A DNA stretch of 64,000 nucleotides from Aequoribacter sp049615385. GTDB lineage: Bacteria > Pseudomonadota > Gammaproteobacteria > Pseudomonadales > Halieaceae. A model generated the notes under the pieces. The model saw only the letters and a program-made list of their open reading frames with translations, had not been told where the DNA came from and searched no databases. Position 1 is the stretch's first letter. Every line of letters starts with the position of its first letter. Where the stretch lies: the NCBI RefSeq assembly GCF_049615385.1, contig NZ_JBMZFL010000006.1; one strand, given 5' to 3'. The position numbers and the translations under genes are program-made. Below, in pieces: positions 44,155 through 52,207 of the stretch.

Positions 44155-45344
44155 TGAGCGACCTAAACACCTTTCGCGAAGAAACACGCGCCTGGCTCTT
44201 GGACAACTGCCCCGAGTCGCAGCGACAACCTATTGTCAAAGACGAGCAAATTTGGGGGGGGCGCAAGCGCGAGTTCCCATCAGCCGATGCGCAAAAGTGG
44301 TTTGAAGCCATGGCGGAACGCGGTTGGACAGCCCCGACTTGGCCAAAAGAATACGGTGGTGGAGGTCTAAGCCCAGACGAAGCCAAAATACTGCAGCAAG
44401 AAATGGCGCGACTGGGCTGCCGCCCCGCGCTCTACGAAATCGGCATTTGGATGTTTGGTCCCGCATTATTAGCCTTTGGTACCGAAGAGCAAAAGCTTGA
44501 GCATATTCCTAAAATCGTGCGTGGTGAAATTCGCTGGGCGCAGGGTTATTCAGAACCCTCGGCAGGCTCTGATTTGGCTAGTCTCAAGACGAAGGCAGAA
44601 GATTGTGGCGATCATTTCTTAGTCAACGGCACCAAGATTTGGACCACCAACGCCCACAAAGCCGACTGGATTTTCTGTTTGGTGCGAACTAACCCAGATG
44701 CTCCCAAGCAGCAAGGCATTAGCTTCTTGCTGATCGACATGGAGAGCGAAGGCGTCTCGGTCAGTCCCATCGAACTCATCAGCGGCGAATCGGAATTCTG
44801 CCAAACCTTTTTCGACAACGTAAAAGTACCCAAAGCGAACTTGGTCGGTGAACTAAACAAAGGCTGGGACGTCGCCAAAGAGCTGCTTAAACACGAGCGC
44901 GCCATGATGTCGTCGATGGAATCGATGACCGAGAAGGAAGAATTCAGCTTAGTCGATCTTGCCAAAAAAACGCTCGGAGCAGATGCCAAAGGCGCGCTGA
45001 ACAACCCCGAAGTGCGCACCAAGATCGCGGCTTTAGATATGGAAATGCAGGCATTTGCCCAGTTAAACGAACGTATGTTCTACCAGCACAAGGCCAAACA
45101 AAGCGACCCTCGTTTGCCGCTATTACTTAAACACATCGGCACGAAACAGCTGCAGCGGAAAGATGAGCTTTTACTGGAAATACTGGGCAACAAGTCTTTG
45201 AGTTGGGAATCTGCGGCATCCACCCACACCGAGCACACAGTCACTCGCAATTGGGCTTTTGATAAAGCGCACACCATTGCTGGTGGCACCTCAGAAATTC
45301 AACTTAACATTATTGCTAAACGTGCGTTAGGCATGGCGTCTTAA
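44154..45344 (+). CDS. Acyl-CoA dehydrogenase, alpha-type
   Basis: A 396-residue acyl-CoA dehydrogenase. ATG at 44154 has AGGAGG at 44142-44147 and shares one base with the TetR stop; the longer open frame to 43983 lies inside the TetR gene. It has the TWPKEYGGGGLSPDEAK start, substrate/FAD loop YSEPSAGSDLASLKT, TKIWTTNAHKAD and C-terminal AGGTSEIQLNIIAKRALG. A ~20-residue insertion (KKTLGADAKGALNN region) separates it from the C/D-ring enzymes. It should pair with the next gene product to oxidise the CoA ester made by the ligase. Confidence 0.88.
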   Translation: MSDLNTFREETRAWLLDNCPESQRQPIVKDEQIWGGRKREFPSADAQKWFEAMAERGWTAPTWPKEYGGGGLSPDEAKILQQEMARLGCRPALYEIGIWMFGPALLAFGTEEQKLEHIPKIVRGEIRWAQGYSEPSAGSDLASLKTKAEDCGDHFLVNGTKIWTTNAHKADWIFCLVRTNPDAPKQQGISFLLIDMESEGVSVSPIELISGESEFCQTFFDNVKVPKANLVGELNKGWDVAKELLKHERAMMSSMESMTEKEEFSLVDLAKKTLGADAKGALNNPEVRTKIAALDMEMQAFAQLNERMFYQHKAKQSDPRLPLLLKHIGTKQLQRKDELLLEILGNKSLSWESAASTHTEHTVTRNWAFDKAHTIAGGTSEIQLNIIAKRALGMAS

Positions 45345-45359
45345 CAGGAAGCTATTCAG

Positions 45360-46463
45360 ATGATTTTTAATGAAGAACAAAGCATGTTGCAGGACACCGT
45401 CCGAGCATTTGTACAAGAGCACGCCCCGGTTTCGGACTTACGCGCAGTCAGAGCTGATTCTAGTGGCCCGTCGTACAACCTAAATCTTTGGAATCAGTTG
45501 GTCGAATTGGGATTGCCCGCTGTCGCTTTGTCTGAAGACGACGGCGGCCTGGGTTTTGGCTACATGGGCCTACTGGCAGTACTGTTGGAAACGGGCAAAA
45601 CTATTATGGCAAGCCCACTGGTATCGAGCGTGGCCGCCGCCACCTCGTTGATTCAGCTTGCGGGCACCGACGATCAAAAATCACGCTGGTTACCGCAACT
45701 GACCTCTGGTGAAATTACTGCTACCGTTGCCGTGCAAGAGGGTCGTCATTACTCTCTGCCCGCAGTAGAAACACAACTCATTGATGGGCAGCTCAACGGC
45801 GGCAAGTCGATGGTGATGGACCTACCCGAGGCCGACCTTCTGATCGTCATCGCAAAAACTGCTGAGGGCACACTCGCAGCCGCAGTTTTAGAATCGAGCA
45901 AGGCCGAATTTGACGCGCAGCGTTATTCGCTGATGGATGGACGTAAATACAGCGACCTCACGTTTACGCAAACGAACGTTCTACCGAATAATATCTTAGG
46001 TGAAGGTGCTAATCGAACCGCAGAGATCGAGCAAGCGCTAGATATCGCAACCGTTGCGACGGCTGCTGAAATGGTTGGCGGGGCAGAAAGTTTGATTGAG
46101 CGAACCGTTCAACACCTCAATGATCGCGAACAGTTCGACGTTAAACTCGCGACATTCCAGGCGCTTCAGCATCGCTGCGCCGAAATGTATTGCCAATTGG
46201 AACTGGTAAAAAGCGCCGTCTTCAGTGCTTTCGCTCGACTGGATCGAGGCAAAGACATCCACAAGGCCGCGAGCCAAGTTAAAGCATTGGCTAACGATTA
46301 CTACCAGCACATCAGTAACGAAGCCGTGCAAATGCACGGCGGTATGGGTGTAACCGATGAGCTGGATGTCGGGCTGTATCTGAAGCGCTCACGTGTCTGC
46401 AACCAATTGTTTGGGGATGCAGCTTATCACCGCCAACGCTATGCGTTAGCACTGGGTTTGTAA
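45360..46463 (+). CDS. Acyl-CoA dehydrogenase, beta-type partner
   Basis: A 367-residue diverged acyl-CoA dehydrogenase with the MIFNEEQSMLQDTVRAFV start, LSEDDGGLGFGYMGLLAV, and MHGGMGVTDELDVGLYLKRSR near the end. The EPxAGSD loop is replaced by TVAVQEGRHYSLP, as in partner subunits of heteromeric steroid dehydrogenases (ChsE type). It lies 15 bp after the alpha-type gene and touches the EthD-domain gene end to end. Confidence 0.86.
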   Translation: MIFNEEQSMLQDTVRAFVQEHAPVSDLRAVRADSSGPSYNLNLWNQLVELGLPAVALSEDDGGLGFGYMGLLAVLLETGKTIMASPLVSSVAAATSLIQLAGTDDQKSRWLPQLTSGEITATVAVQEGRHYSLPAVETQLIDGQLNGGKSMVMDLPEADLLIVIAKTAEGTLAAAVLESSKAEFDAQRYSLMDGRKYSDLTFTQTNVLPNNILGEGANRTAEIEQALDIATVATAAEMVGGAESLIERTVQHLNDREQFDVKLATFQALQHRCAEMYCQLELVKSAVFSAFARLDRGKDIHKAASQVKALANDYYQHISNEAVQMHGGMGVTDELDVGLYLKRSRVCNQLFGDAAYHRQRYALALGL

Positions 46464-47132
46464 ATGATTAGCGTACGATGCTTAATTTTTGATACCGAGT
46501 GCTCCCAGGGTTCGCTGCTGAACACCATTCAACCGATCTTACCAACGCTCTCTGAGACAACCCAAGTGCGTCTACTTATTGACGACGAAGACTCTGCGGT
46601 TGCGTCTGGGTACCAGCAATGTGCTCAAGCGCCCCTACCGAAGGCGTGTGTCTGCCTAGATGATCTAGAAGAAAGCGAGGCGCACACTCTCAAAGTTGAA
46701 CTTGAGTCTCTGTTTGAACAAGCTCGGGCCACGGTGTTCGACACGCAGCTGGTGCTAAAACCCGACTGGCAAATAGGGCAACGCACGCCTGGCACCGTGC
46801 AACTGTGCACTTTTCAACAAAAGCGCGACATTAGCCGCGAAGCTTTCATTGCGATTTGGCGAAACAGCCACACACAAATCGCGATCGACACGCAAAGTAC
46901 TTTTGGCTACTTCCAAAACCTGGTGCTAGAGGGTCAAGACAGTGACTTTGACGCGCTGGTTGAAGAGCACTTTCCGATACAAGCGGCCACGTCGCCCGAG
47001 GCATTTTTCGATGCGGTAGGCGACCCAGCTAAGCTCAAACACAACATCGACTGCATGATGGAAAGCTGCGCTCGATTTATTCAACAAGACACGATTAACG
47101 TCATTCACCTGAGTGAATACAAAATACAATAG
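46464..47132 (+). CDS. EthD-domain protein
   Basis: A 222-residue protein with an EthD-type dimeric alpha/beta-barrel module at ~105-215; the diagnostic segment is RDISREAFIAIWRNSHTQIA followed by FGYFQNLVL. The first ~95 residues may be a second, diverged barrel repeat (TLSETTQVRLLIDD, KACVCLDDLEE). EthD-type barrels are found in ring-modifying or accessory proteins of aromatic and ether degradation. Here it starts at the base after the acyl-CoA dehydrogenase stop and is followed by an SDR, so it is part of the ligase-dehydrogenase pathway. The chemistry is unknown. Confidence 0.75.
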   Translation: MISVRCLIFDTECSQGSLLNTIQPILPTLSETTQVRLLIDDEDSAVASGYQQCAQAPLPKACVCLDDLEESEAHTLKVELESLFEQARATVFDTQLVLKPDWQIGQRTPGTVQLCTFQQKRDISREAFIAIWRNSHTQIAIDTQSTFGYFQNLVLEGQDSDFDALVEEHFPIQAATSPEAFFDAVGDPAKLKHNIDCMMESCARFIQQDTINVIHLSEYKIQ

Positions 47133-47141
47133 GAGCACATT

Positions 47142-47906
47142 ATGACAGACGGACTAGCAGGAAAAGTCGCCATCATTACCGGCGCGGGACAAGGTATTGG
47201 CCAAGGCATCGCGTTTTCGCTCGCAAAGCGCGGCGTCAAAGTCGTTGCCGTCGGGCGGACTCTATCCAAATGCGAAAATACCGTTGCGCAAATTAAAGAA
47301 CGCTTCGGTGAAGAAGCTCTTCCGATCGAGTGTGACATTAGCAATCTTGATCAGCTGCCCGGTATTGTGGAGCAAACTGTGAATACGTTTGGGCGCTTGG
47401 ATATTTTAGTCAACAACGCTGTAAGTGCGACCATCAAGCCTTTAATTGCTCTGGAGCTTGAAGAAATCAATCGCGCGATGGTCACAGGTCCAACGGCGAC
47501 TTTGTTAATGATGCAGGCGGCCTACCCTCACTTAAAAGCCAGCGGCGGTTCTATCATCAACATGGCCAGCTCTGCCGCAAAACGCTGGGACATGACCAAT
47601 TACGGTTTATATGCAGCGGAGAAAGAAGCTATTCGCGCATTAACCCGCACAGCCGCCAGCGAATGGGGTAAACATAACATTCGTGCTAATTGCATCTTAC
47701 CGCACGCCAAGTCACCCGCGCTGGCTTGGTGGACAGAGAATCGTCCCGAAGAAGCGGCCGCGTTTGTAAAAACCATCCCAATGGGTCGTATTGGTGAGTG
47801 TGAAGAAGATATCGGTGAATTCGTGGCCATGCTTTGCTCTGACCAAAGCCGTTATGTCAGCGGCCAGAGTATCGCCGTAGACGGCGGTCAGGCTTACATG
47901 GGCTAA
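47142..47906 (+). CDS. SDR, last gene of the ligase operon
   Basis: A 254-residue classical SDR. It has GAGQGIGQG, NNAV in place of NNAG, catalytic Ser in NMASSAAKRW, and YAAEK (Tyr/Lys), a rare Glu within the YxxxK motif. The C-terminal SGQSIAVDGGQAYMG is complete. It probably oxidises the hydroxyacyl-CoA or a ring hydroxyl formed after the acyl-CoA dehydrogenase step. AGGAG lies 7 bp before ATG 47142, and a strong terminator follows. Confidence 0.86.
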   Translation: MTDGLAGKVAIITGAGQGIGQGIAFSLAKRGVKVVAVGRTLSKCENTVAQIKERFGEEALPIECDISNLDQLPGIVEQTVNTFGRLDILVNNAVSATIKPLIALELEEINRAMVTGPTATLLMMQAAYPHLKASGGSIINMASSAAKRWDMTNYGLYAAEKEAIRALTRTAASEWGKHNIRANCILPHAKSPALAWWTENRPEEAAAFVKTIPMGRIGECEEDIGEFVAMLCSDQSRYVSGQSIAVDGGQAYMG

Positions 47907-47961
47907 CAGCTGCTAGTGCTTAGAAACGCAAGACCTGACACCTCTTGACTAAGCACCAATA

Positions 47962-47995
47962 AAAAAGCCACAGCCTGCGAAGGTTGTGGCTTTTT
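47962..47995. terminator. Strong bidirectional terminator
   Basis: AAAAAGCCACAGCCT and AGGTTGTGGCTTTTT form a long stem (with one G-T wobble) flanked by A and T runs. It separates the ligase operon from the convergent Rieske gene. Confidence 0.88.
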
Positions 47996-48038
47996 GACGT
48001 TTACGGCCGCTCAAAAAGAGCGAGGCAATATCTCAGCA

Positions 48039-49043
48039 TTACTCAACTAAAAATTGACCGTACCAACGGCGGAACTTCGCAAACGGACCGTCGCCGTCGC
48101 ACAACAATGGACGCTCGTAATACTTTTTACGATCCCAAATAACGCGGTCTTCTTCCATCTGCTGTTCAATGTTGGCGATTAACGCGCGGCCCATCTTTCC
48201 TTTCGGACCGTCAACGTCTTCACGGCGCTGATAAAAAGCGTAATGAGCACGTGTGATCTCGGGAGTAACGGGGCTCACCGTCGCCACCAAGATTGTCTCG
48301 ATCAGGCCTTTGAATCGGACAACACTCAAACCGGGACCCACGTTTTCGTTCTCGATCGAGCCTTCAATTTCACCGCGCGGTGTCGGCTGACGAGTTTTCA
48401 GAAAGCCGCGACGAGCATGGCCATCAAAGCTTAATTCTTCGGCGTCAGGAATATCGTTCGTTCCATGCACATACATAAAGTGTGCAGGATCAACGGCGTT
48501 CTCCCCCATCTCTTGCATGTGAGTCCCAATCTCCCACTCATGGATGATCGGCTCAGCCCAATCATCTGGATTCTCTGCAAGCTCAGGCACCAGTTCCGGC
48601 TCAAATAAGGGCTCAATGTCGTGCGGGTGATACCACACAATGATCGAACCGTTCATTTCACGTACACGCCACGCTTTTAATACGGCCTCACCACGCGCCA
48701 CTTTTGGCGGCATATTGGTGGCGTAGGGGATGTGCGTACACTGACCTTCACCGTTAAACTGCCAACCGTGGAAAGGGCAAGCAATGCTGTCGCCAATGAC
48801 TTTTGCGCCTTTACCCATCTGCTCGCGGATGCCATAACCCAGATGCGCGCCCATATGAGGGCAGTATGCATCTACAACCTTTGCTTCACCTGACTCAGTT
48901 CTAAAAATGACCAGGTCTTGGTCAAAATAGAAGACGGGTTTTGACTCGCCAGGGCCTATGTCTTTTGAAAAAGCCACATGGTACCAGCCATAAGGCATGG
49001 GGAGCGGAATACCGACTGTACGTTTTTCGTTAGTGACACTCAT
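48039..49043 (-). CDS. kshA: 3-Ketosteroid 9alpha-hydroxylase oxygenase KshA (second copy)
   Basis: A 334-residue Rieske oxygenase. Cluster ligands are C61, H63, C89 and H92 (CPHMGAH ... CPFHGW). The mononuclear iron motif ENAVDPAHFMYVHG follows the N-x2-D-x2-H-x4-H pattern of KshA. The C-terminal EDRVIWDRKKYYERPLL and GPFAKFRRWYGQF resemble the same region of mycobacterial KshA more than the first copy does. KshA hydroxylates C9 of 1,4-diene-3-ketosteroids, triggering ring-B opening. No reductase gene (KshB) is adjacent; an SDR gene lies 14 bp upstream. Confidence 0.86.
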   Translation of the reverse strand: MSVTNEKRTVGIPLPMPYGWYHVAFSKDIGPGESKPVFYFDQDLVIFRTESGEAKVVDAYCPHMGAHLGYGIREQMGKGAKVIGDSIACPFHGWQFNGEGQCTHIPYATNMPPKVARGEAVLKAWRVREMNGSIIVWYHPHDIEPLFEPELVPELAENPDDWAEPIIHEWEIGTHMQEMGENAVDPAHFMYVHGTNDIPDAEELSFDGHARRGFLKTRQPTPRGEIEGSIENENVGPGLSVVRFKGLIETILVATVSPVTPEITRAHYAFYQRREDVDGPKGKMGRALIANIEQQMEEDRVIWDRKKYYERPLLCDGDGPFAKFRRWYGQFLVE

Positions 49044-49057
49044 GATTTTCTCCTTTC

Positions 49058-49816
49058 TTATTTAACGGCACCGCCGCCGTCAACAGATAACAACTGACCG
49101 GTGATAAACGAGGCTCGATCTGAGCACAAAAACACCACCGCCTCGGCAATTTCATTGGGCTCACCGATACGGCCCATGACCGCAGAACGCTTCAGACCCT
49201 CGGCAATTTTGGGCTGTTCTTCAAAATACTTTTCCACTCCAGGGGTGCGAATCACGCCGGGTGATACGGCATTAATGCGAATACCCTGAGCGCCATACTC
49301 GGCTGCAGAACTCTTGGTGAGGATATTAACGCCGCTCTTCGCCGCCGCGTAGGCCGTATTATAGGGCTGCCCTTTTAACGACGAGTTTGACGAAATATTC
49401 ACGATACTGCCCTTGCCCGCCGCCAGCATCACCTCGAGCTCGTATTTCATGCACAACCAAGTGTTGGTTAAACACATGGTCAAGGTATCGTCGAAGACTT
49501 TGCGCTCAAACTGATGAATAGGGCCAGCACCTCTACTCAGAGCAGCGCTATTGCAAGCGATATCCAAACCGCCAAATTCAGTAACGGCGGTATTGACCAT
49601 CTCTTTTACCGCTTCTTCGTCGCTCACATCAGCGATGGATACTACCGCCTCACCGCCCGCCGCTTTAATTAGCTCAACAGTTTCTTCAGCAGTCTCGGCG
49701 TTAAAGTCAGCCACGACCACTTTAGCGCTTTCGCGGGCAAAAGCTTCAGCGATAGCGCGACCAATACCGCCACCGGCGCCCGTTACCAAGCCAATTTTAT
49801 TTTCGAGTAGACCCAT
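49058..49816 (-). CDS. SDR upstream of kshA
   Basis: A 252-residue classical SDR with GAGGGIGRA, an Asp after beta-2 (VVADFN, NAD+-type), CNSA in place of the usual NNAG, catalytic Ser in NISSNSSLKG, YAAAK, and the C-terminal ITGQLLSVDGGGAVK. It is co-transcribed with the second KshA-like gene, so a hydroxysteroid dehydrogenase role is plausible. It is divergent from a TetR gene. Confidence 0.86.
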   Translation of the reverse strand: MGLLENKIGLVTGAGGGIGRAIAEAFARESAKVVVADFNAETAEETVELIKAAGGEAVVSIADVSDEEAVKEMVNTAVTEFGGLDIACNSAALSRGAGPIHQFERKVFDDTLTMCLTNTWLCMKYELEVMLAAGKGSIVNISSNSSLKGQPYNTAYAAAKSGVNILTKSSAAEYGAQGIRINAVSPGVIRTPGVEKYFEEQPKIAEGLKRSAVMGRIGEPNEIAEAVVFLCSDRASFITGQLLSVDGGGAVK

Positions 49817-49937
49817 ACTTCATTCCTATTAGTCTAAAAGACGCAAAAAATTTTACTCTGGTATAATTTTTAACCATAGTATAACTTTCTATTTAAGTTG
49901 CAAGACTTGAATCATAGTACAAAGGGACGACACAACA
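49817..49937. promoter_or_regulatory. Divergent promoter/operator region of the SDR-kshA and TetR-SDR-hsdA operons
   Basis: An AT-rich 121-bp gap. CATAGTATAA (49875-49884) and CATAGTACAA (49913-49922) are direct repeats 38 bp apart, and a related GGTATAAT lies at 49861; the last includes a perfect -10 hexamer TATAAT on the + strand. These could be TetR sites or promoter elements. Assignment is from position and repeat only. Confidence 0.45.
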
Positions 49938-50546
49938 ATGGCAAACGCAGTTCAACTGCCCTTGCGTGAACGCAAGAAGCTTGACACTCGACGTCGTATT
50001 TTTGAGGTTGCCAGCCATTTATTTGTGGATTTAGGCGTCCAAGACACGACGATCGAGGCCATCGCCAAAGCGGCCAATGTCTCGAAACCAACCTTTTTTA
50101 ACTACTTCTCTGGCAAACAGGAAGTTTTGCGCGAGCTCATGACGCGTATGGACGAAGAATTCGTCAGTTATATCCTGCATTCTGTAGCGACTGGGCACTC
50201 GACTCAACAACGCTTGCAGCTACTGATGACCCAATCTGGACAGCATATTCAGCGTCGGCCCGACATGACAAAGTTACTGTTAATTGAGGGTATGAGTGAT
50301 TTAGGTTGCCCTACAGTAGAAACATCGAGAATGTCGATATTAAACGACGCCATGGCGACCTTAGTTGAGCGAGGGCGGCGCGAGGGCGATATCGACACGA
50401 AATTCTCGATTGAGTTACAAGTGCAAATTTTAGTGGGCGGTTATTTGTACGGATTGCTGAACTGGCTGTCTGGCGACCTAAAGGAGCTGGACAAAACGCT
50501 TCAAGAAACCGCTTTATTTTTGGCAGAGGCTTTAGCGCCACGATAA
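49938..50546 (+). CDS. TetR family regulator
   Basis: A 202-residue TetR regulator. The DNA-binding part is DTRRRIFEVASHLFVDLGV, IEAIAKAANVSKPTFFNYFSGKQEVL. The C-terminal ~120 residues form the ligand/dimer domain (VERGRREGDIDTKFS, LVGGYLYGLLNW). Divergent from the SDR-kshA pair and 16 bp ahead of two SDR genes, it probably represses both in the absence of a steroid ligand. ATG at 49938 has AAAGGGA ~12 bp upstream. Confidence 0.88.
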   Translation: MANAVQLPLRERKKLDTRRRIFEVASHLFVDLGVQDTTIEAIAKAANVSKPTFFNYFSGKQEVLRELMTRMDEEFVSYILHSVATGHSTQQRLQLLMTQSGQHIQRRPDMTKLLLIEGMSDLGCPTVETSRMSILNDAMATLVERGRREGDIDTKFSIELQVQILVGGYLYGLLNWLSGDLKELDKTLQETALFLAEALAPR

Positions 50547-50562
50547 GGAAACGAGTAAGACT

Positions 50563-51369
50563 ATGATATTAGACGCCTTTAAGTTAACAGGTAAGATCGC
50601 CTTGATCACCGGCGCCGGCAAAGGAATTGGCGAGGGCATTACGCTCGCCTTCGCCGAGATGGGCGCCAATGTTATTTGCGTAGCTCGCAGCCAAGACGAC
50701 CTCGAAAAAGTGGCTGCCAAAGCGCGCGAGTTTGGCGTCGAAGCGACCGCGATCTCTTGTGACGTAACAAAAGAAGAGCAGCTGCAGGCCCTGGTCGACC
50801 AGGTGACCGAGCAGTACGGCAAACTCGATATCTTGATCAACAATGCTGGTGCACCGGGCAAAGGCTACGGCCCTATGACCGAGGTAACCAAATCGCGCTT
50901 TGAACATACTCTCGGTATCAACTTAACCTCGGTTTACGCGCTGACTCAGCTGTGCCTCCCTTTACTGAAGGCCGCTGAATCCGCAACGGTAGTGAACGTA
51001 AGCTCAGCCTTGGCGTGGATGGTTGATCGCAACTTTGCGGCTTATGCCGCCGCGAAAGCGGGTGTGAACCAATTAACACGCGTAATGGCTTACGAATTAG
51101 CACCCAACATTCGCGTCAATGGCATAGCGCCTGGGGCAGTGGATACGCCAGCAACTAACTTTATTAAGCAAAACGAAGCCATGCACAAGGCGACCACGCG
51201 CTGGATTCCCCTGAACCGTATGGGCGACCCAAAAGATATCGCTTTGGGTGCGCTGTATTTGGCTTCACCCGCCAGCGCCTTTATCACAGGCAAAATTATT
51301 GATATCGATGGCGGTATGGCAGCTCTGCCAGGCAGCGCCATCGAAACCACTTTGGCAATGAATCCCTAA
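50563..51369 (+). CDS. SDR downstream of TetR
   Basis: A 268-residue SDR resembling 7alpha-hydroxysteroid dehydrogenase and FabG in layout: GAGKGIGEG, NNAG, catalytic Ser in NVSSALAWM, YAAAK, and C-terminal ITGKIIDIDGGMAALPG. The first residues MILDAFKLTGKIALITG are typical of 7alpha-HSD-type or gluconate-5-dehydrogenase-type SDRs. It sits between tetR and the HsdA-like gene, so a hydroxysteroid substrate is likely; the position of attack is unknown. Confidence 0.85.
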   Translation: MILDAFKLTGKIALITGAGKGIGEGITLAFAEMGANVICVARSQDDLEKVAAKAREFGVEATAISCDVTKEEQLQALVDQVTEQYGKLDILINNAGAPGKGYGPMTEVTKSRFEHTLGINLTSVYALTQLCLPLLKAAESATVVNVSSALAWMVDRNFAAYAAAKAGVNQLTRVMAYELAPNIRVNGIAPGAVDTPATNFIKQNEAMHKATTRWIPLNRMGDPKDIALGALYLASPASAFITGKIIDIDGGMAALPGSAIETTLAMNP

Positions 51370-51385
51370 CAATAAGGAATACACC

Positions 51386-52138
51386 ATGAAACACTATGCA
51401 ATGACAGGTGGCGCCACCGGAATTGGCGCAGCAACCAAAGCTAAGCTCTTGGCGAATGGGCACAAAGTGACCGTGGTCGATATCAAAGATGCGGATATTA
51501 TTGCTGACCTTGGCAACCCTGAGTCACGCGCTGACGCACTGGCCGCATTGCAGGCCGCGGGCCCATTTGACGGCGTGATTACCTGTGCGGGTGTCGCTTC
51601 GCACTTCCCCGATACGGCCGCGATTATCTCAATTAACTACTACGGCACCGTGGAGTTACTGAATGGACTTAAAGACCACCTAAATCCTGGCGCGCGCGTA
51701 GTGGCGATATCGTCTAATTCCGCACCCATGTGCACCAACGAAGAACTCGTTAGCTCCATGCTGAGCGGTTCTGAAAGCGAAGCACGAGCCCTTGCAGCCG
51801 ACTGCGAAGGGCAGGAGTGCTATGCTGGCAGCAAGCAAGCAGTTGCTCGTTGGGTCAAACACATCGCGCCCGAATGGGCACGCTCAGGTGTCGGCATCAA
51901 TGCCATCGCACCGGGTTATATCGAAACCCCAATGACCAAGGCCGTTGCCGAAAGCCCCGCTTATGCCGATGCCATCAAGCAATTCTTAGCCTCTATTCCA
52001 ATGCAGCGCGCCGGCCAACCTGAGGAAATCGCTAACCTAATCGACTTTTTGTTAAGCGACTCGGCGAGCTTTATTGGTGGCTCTTTGATCTACTGCGACG
52101 GCGCACACGACGCCATGCTTCGACCAGACGCCTACTAA
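51386..52138 (+). CDS. hsdA: 3alpha-hydroxysteroid dehydrogenase-like SDR
   Basis: A 250-residue SDR of the shortened-loop type found in Comamonas 3alpha-HSD/carbonyl reductase. Shared features, from memory, are TGGATGIGAATKAKL, VVDIKDADIIADL, the SINYYGTVELLNGL segment, the GEEAKARA-like insertion (SESEARALAADCEGQE), ECYAGSKQAV and the tail CDGAHDAMLRPDAY. The enzyme interconverts 3alpha-hydroxy and 3-keto steroids, feeding bile acid or androsterone-type compounds to the core pathway. It is the last gene of the TetR operon. Confidence 0.87.
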   Translation: MKHYAMTGGATGIGAATKAKLLANGHKVTVVDIKDADIIADLGNPESRADALAALQAAGPFDGVITCAGVASHFPDTAAIISINYYGTVELLNGLKDHLNPGARVVAISSNSAPMCTNEELVSSMLSGSESEARALAADCEGQECYAGSKQAVARWVKHIAPEWARSGVGINAIAPGYIETPMTKAVAESPAYADAIKQFLASIPMQRAGQPEEIANLIDFLLSDSASFIGGSLIYCDGAHDAMLRPDAY

Positions 52139-52161
52139 GCAACATCGCATGCTCTAACACC

Positions 52162-52192
52162 AAAAGCCATTCGCGAAAGTGAATGGCTTTTT
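52162..52192. terminator. Terminator after hsdA
   Basis: AAAAGCCATTC and GAATGGCTTTT with a GCGAAAGT loop and a T-run. The loop sits directly before the DUF3604 gene, whose ribosome binding site GAGG follows closely. Confidence 0.82.
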
Positions 52193-52207
52193 ACGAGGAT
52201 CATAAGA

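Noticed and set aside
47142..47906. YAAEK motif as a sign of an inactive SDR
   Set aside because: Tyr and Lys at the required spacing are both present; the Glu between them does not remove catalysis.
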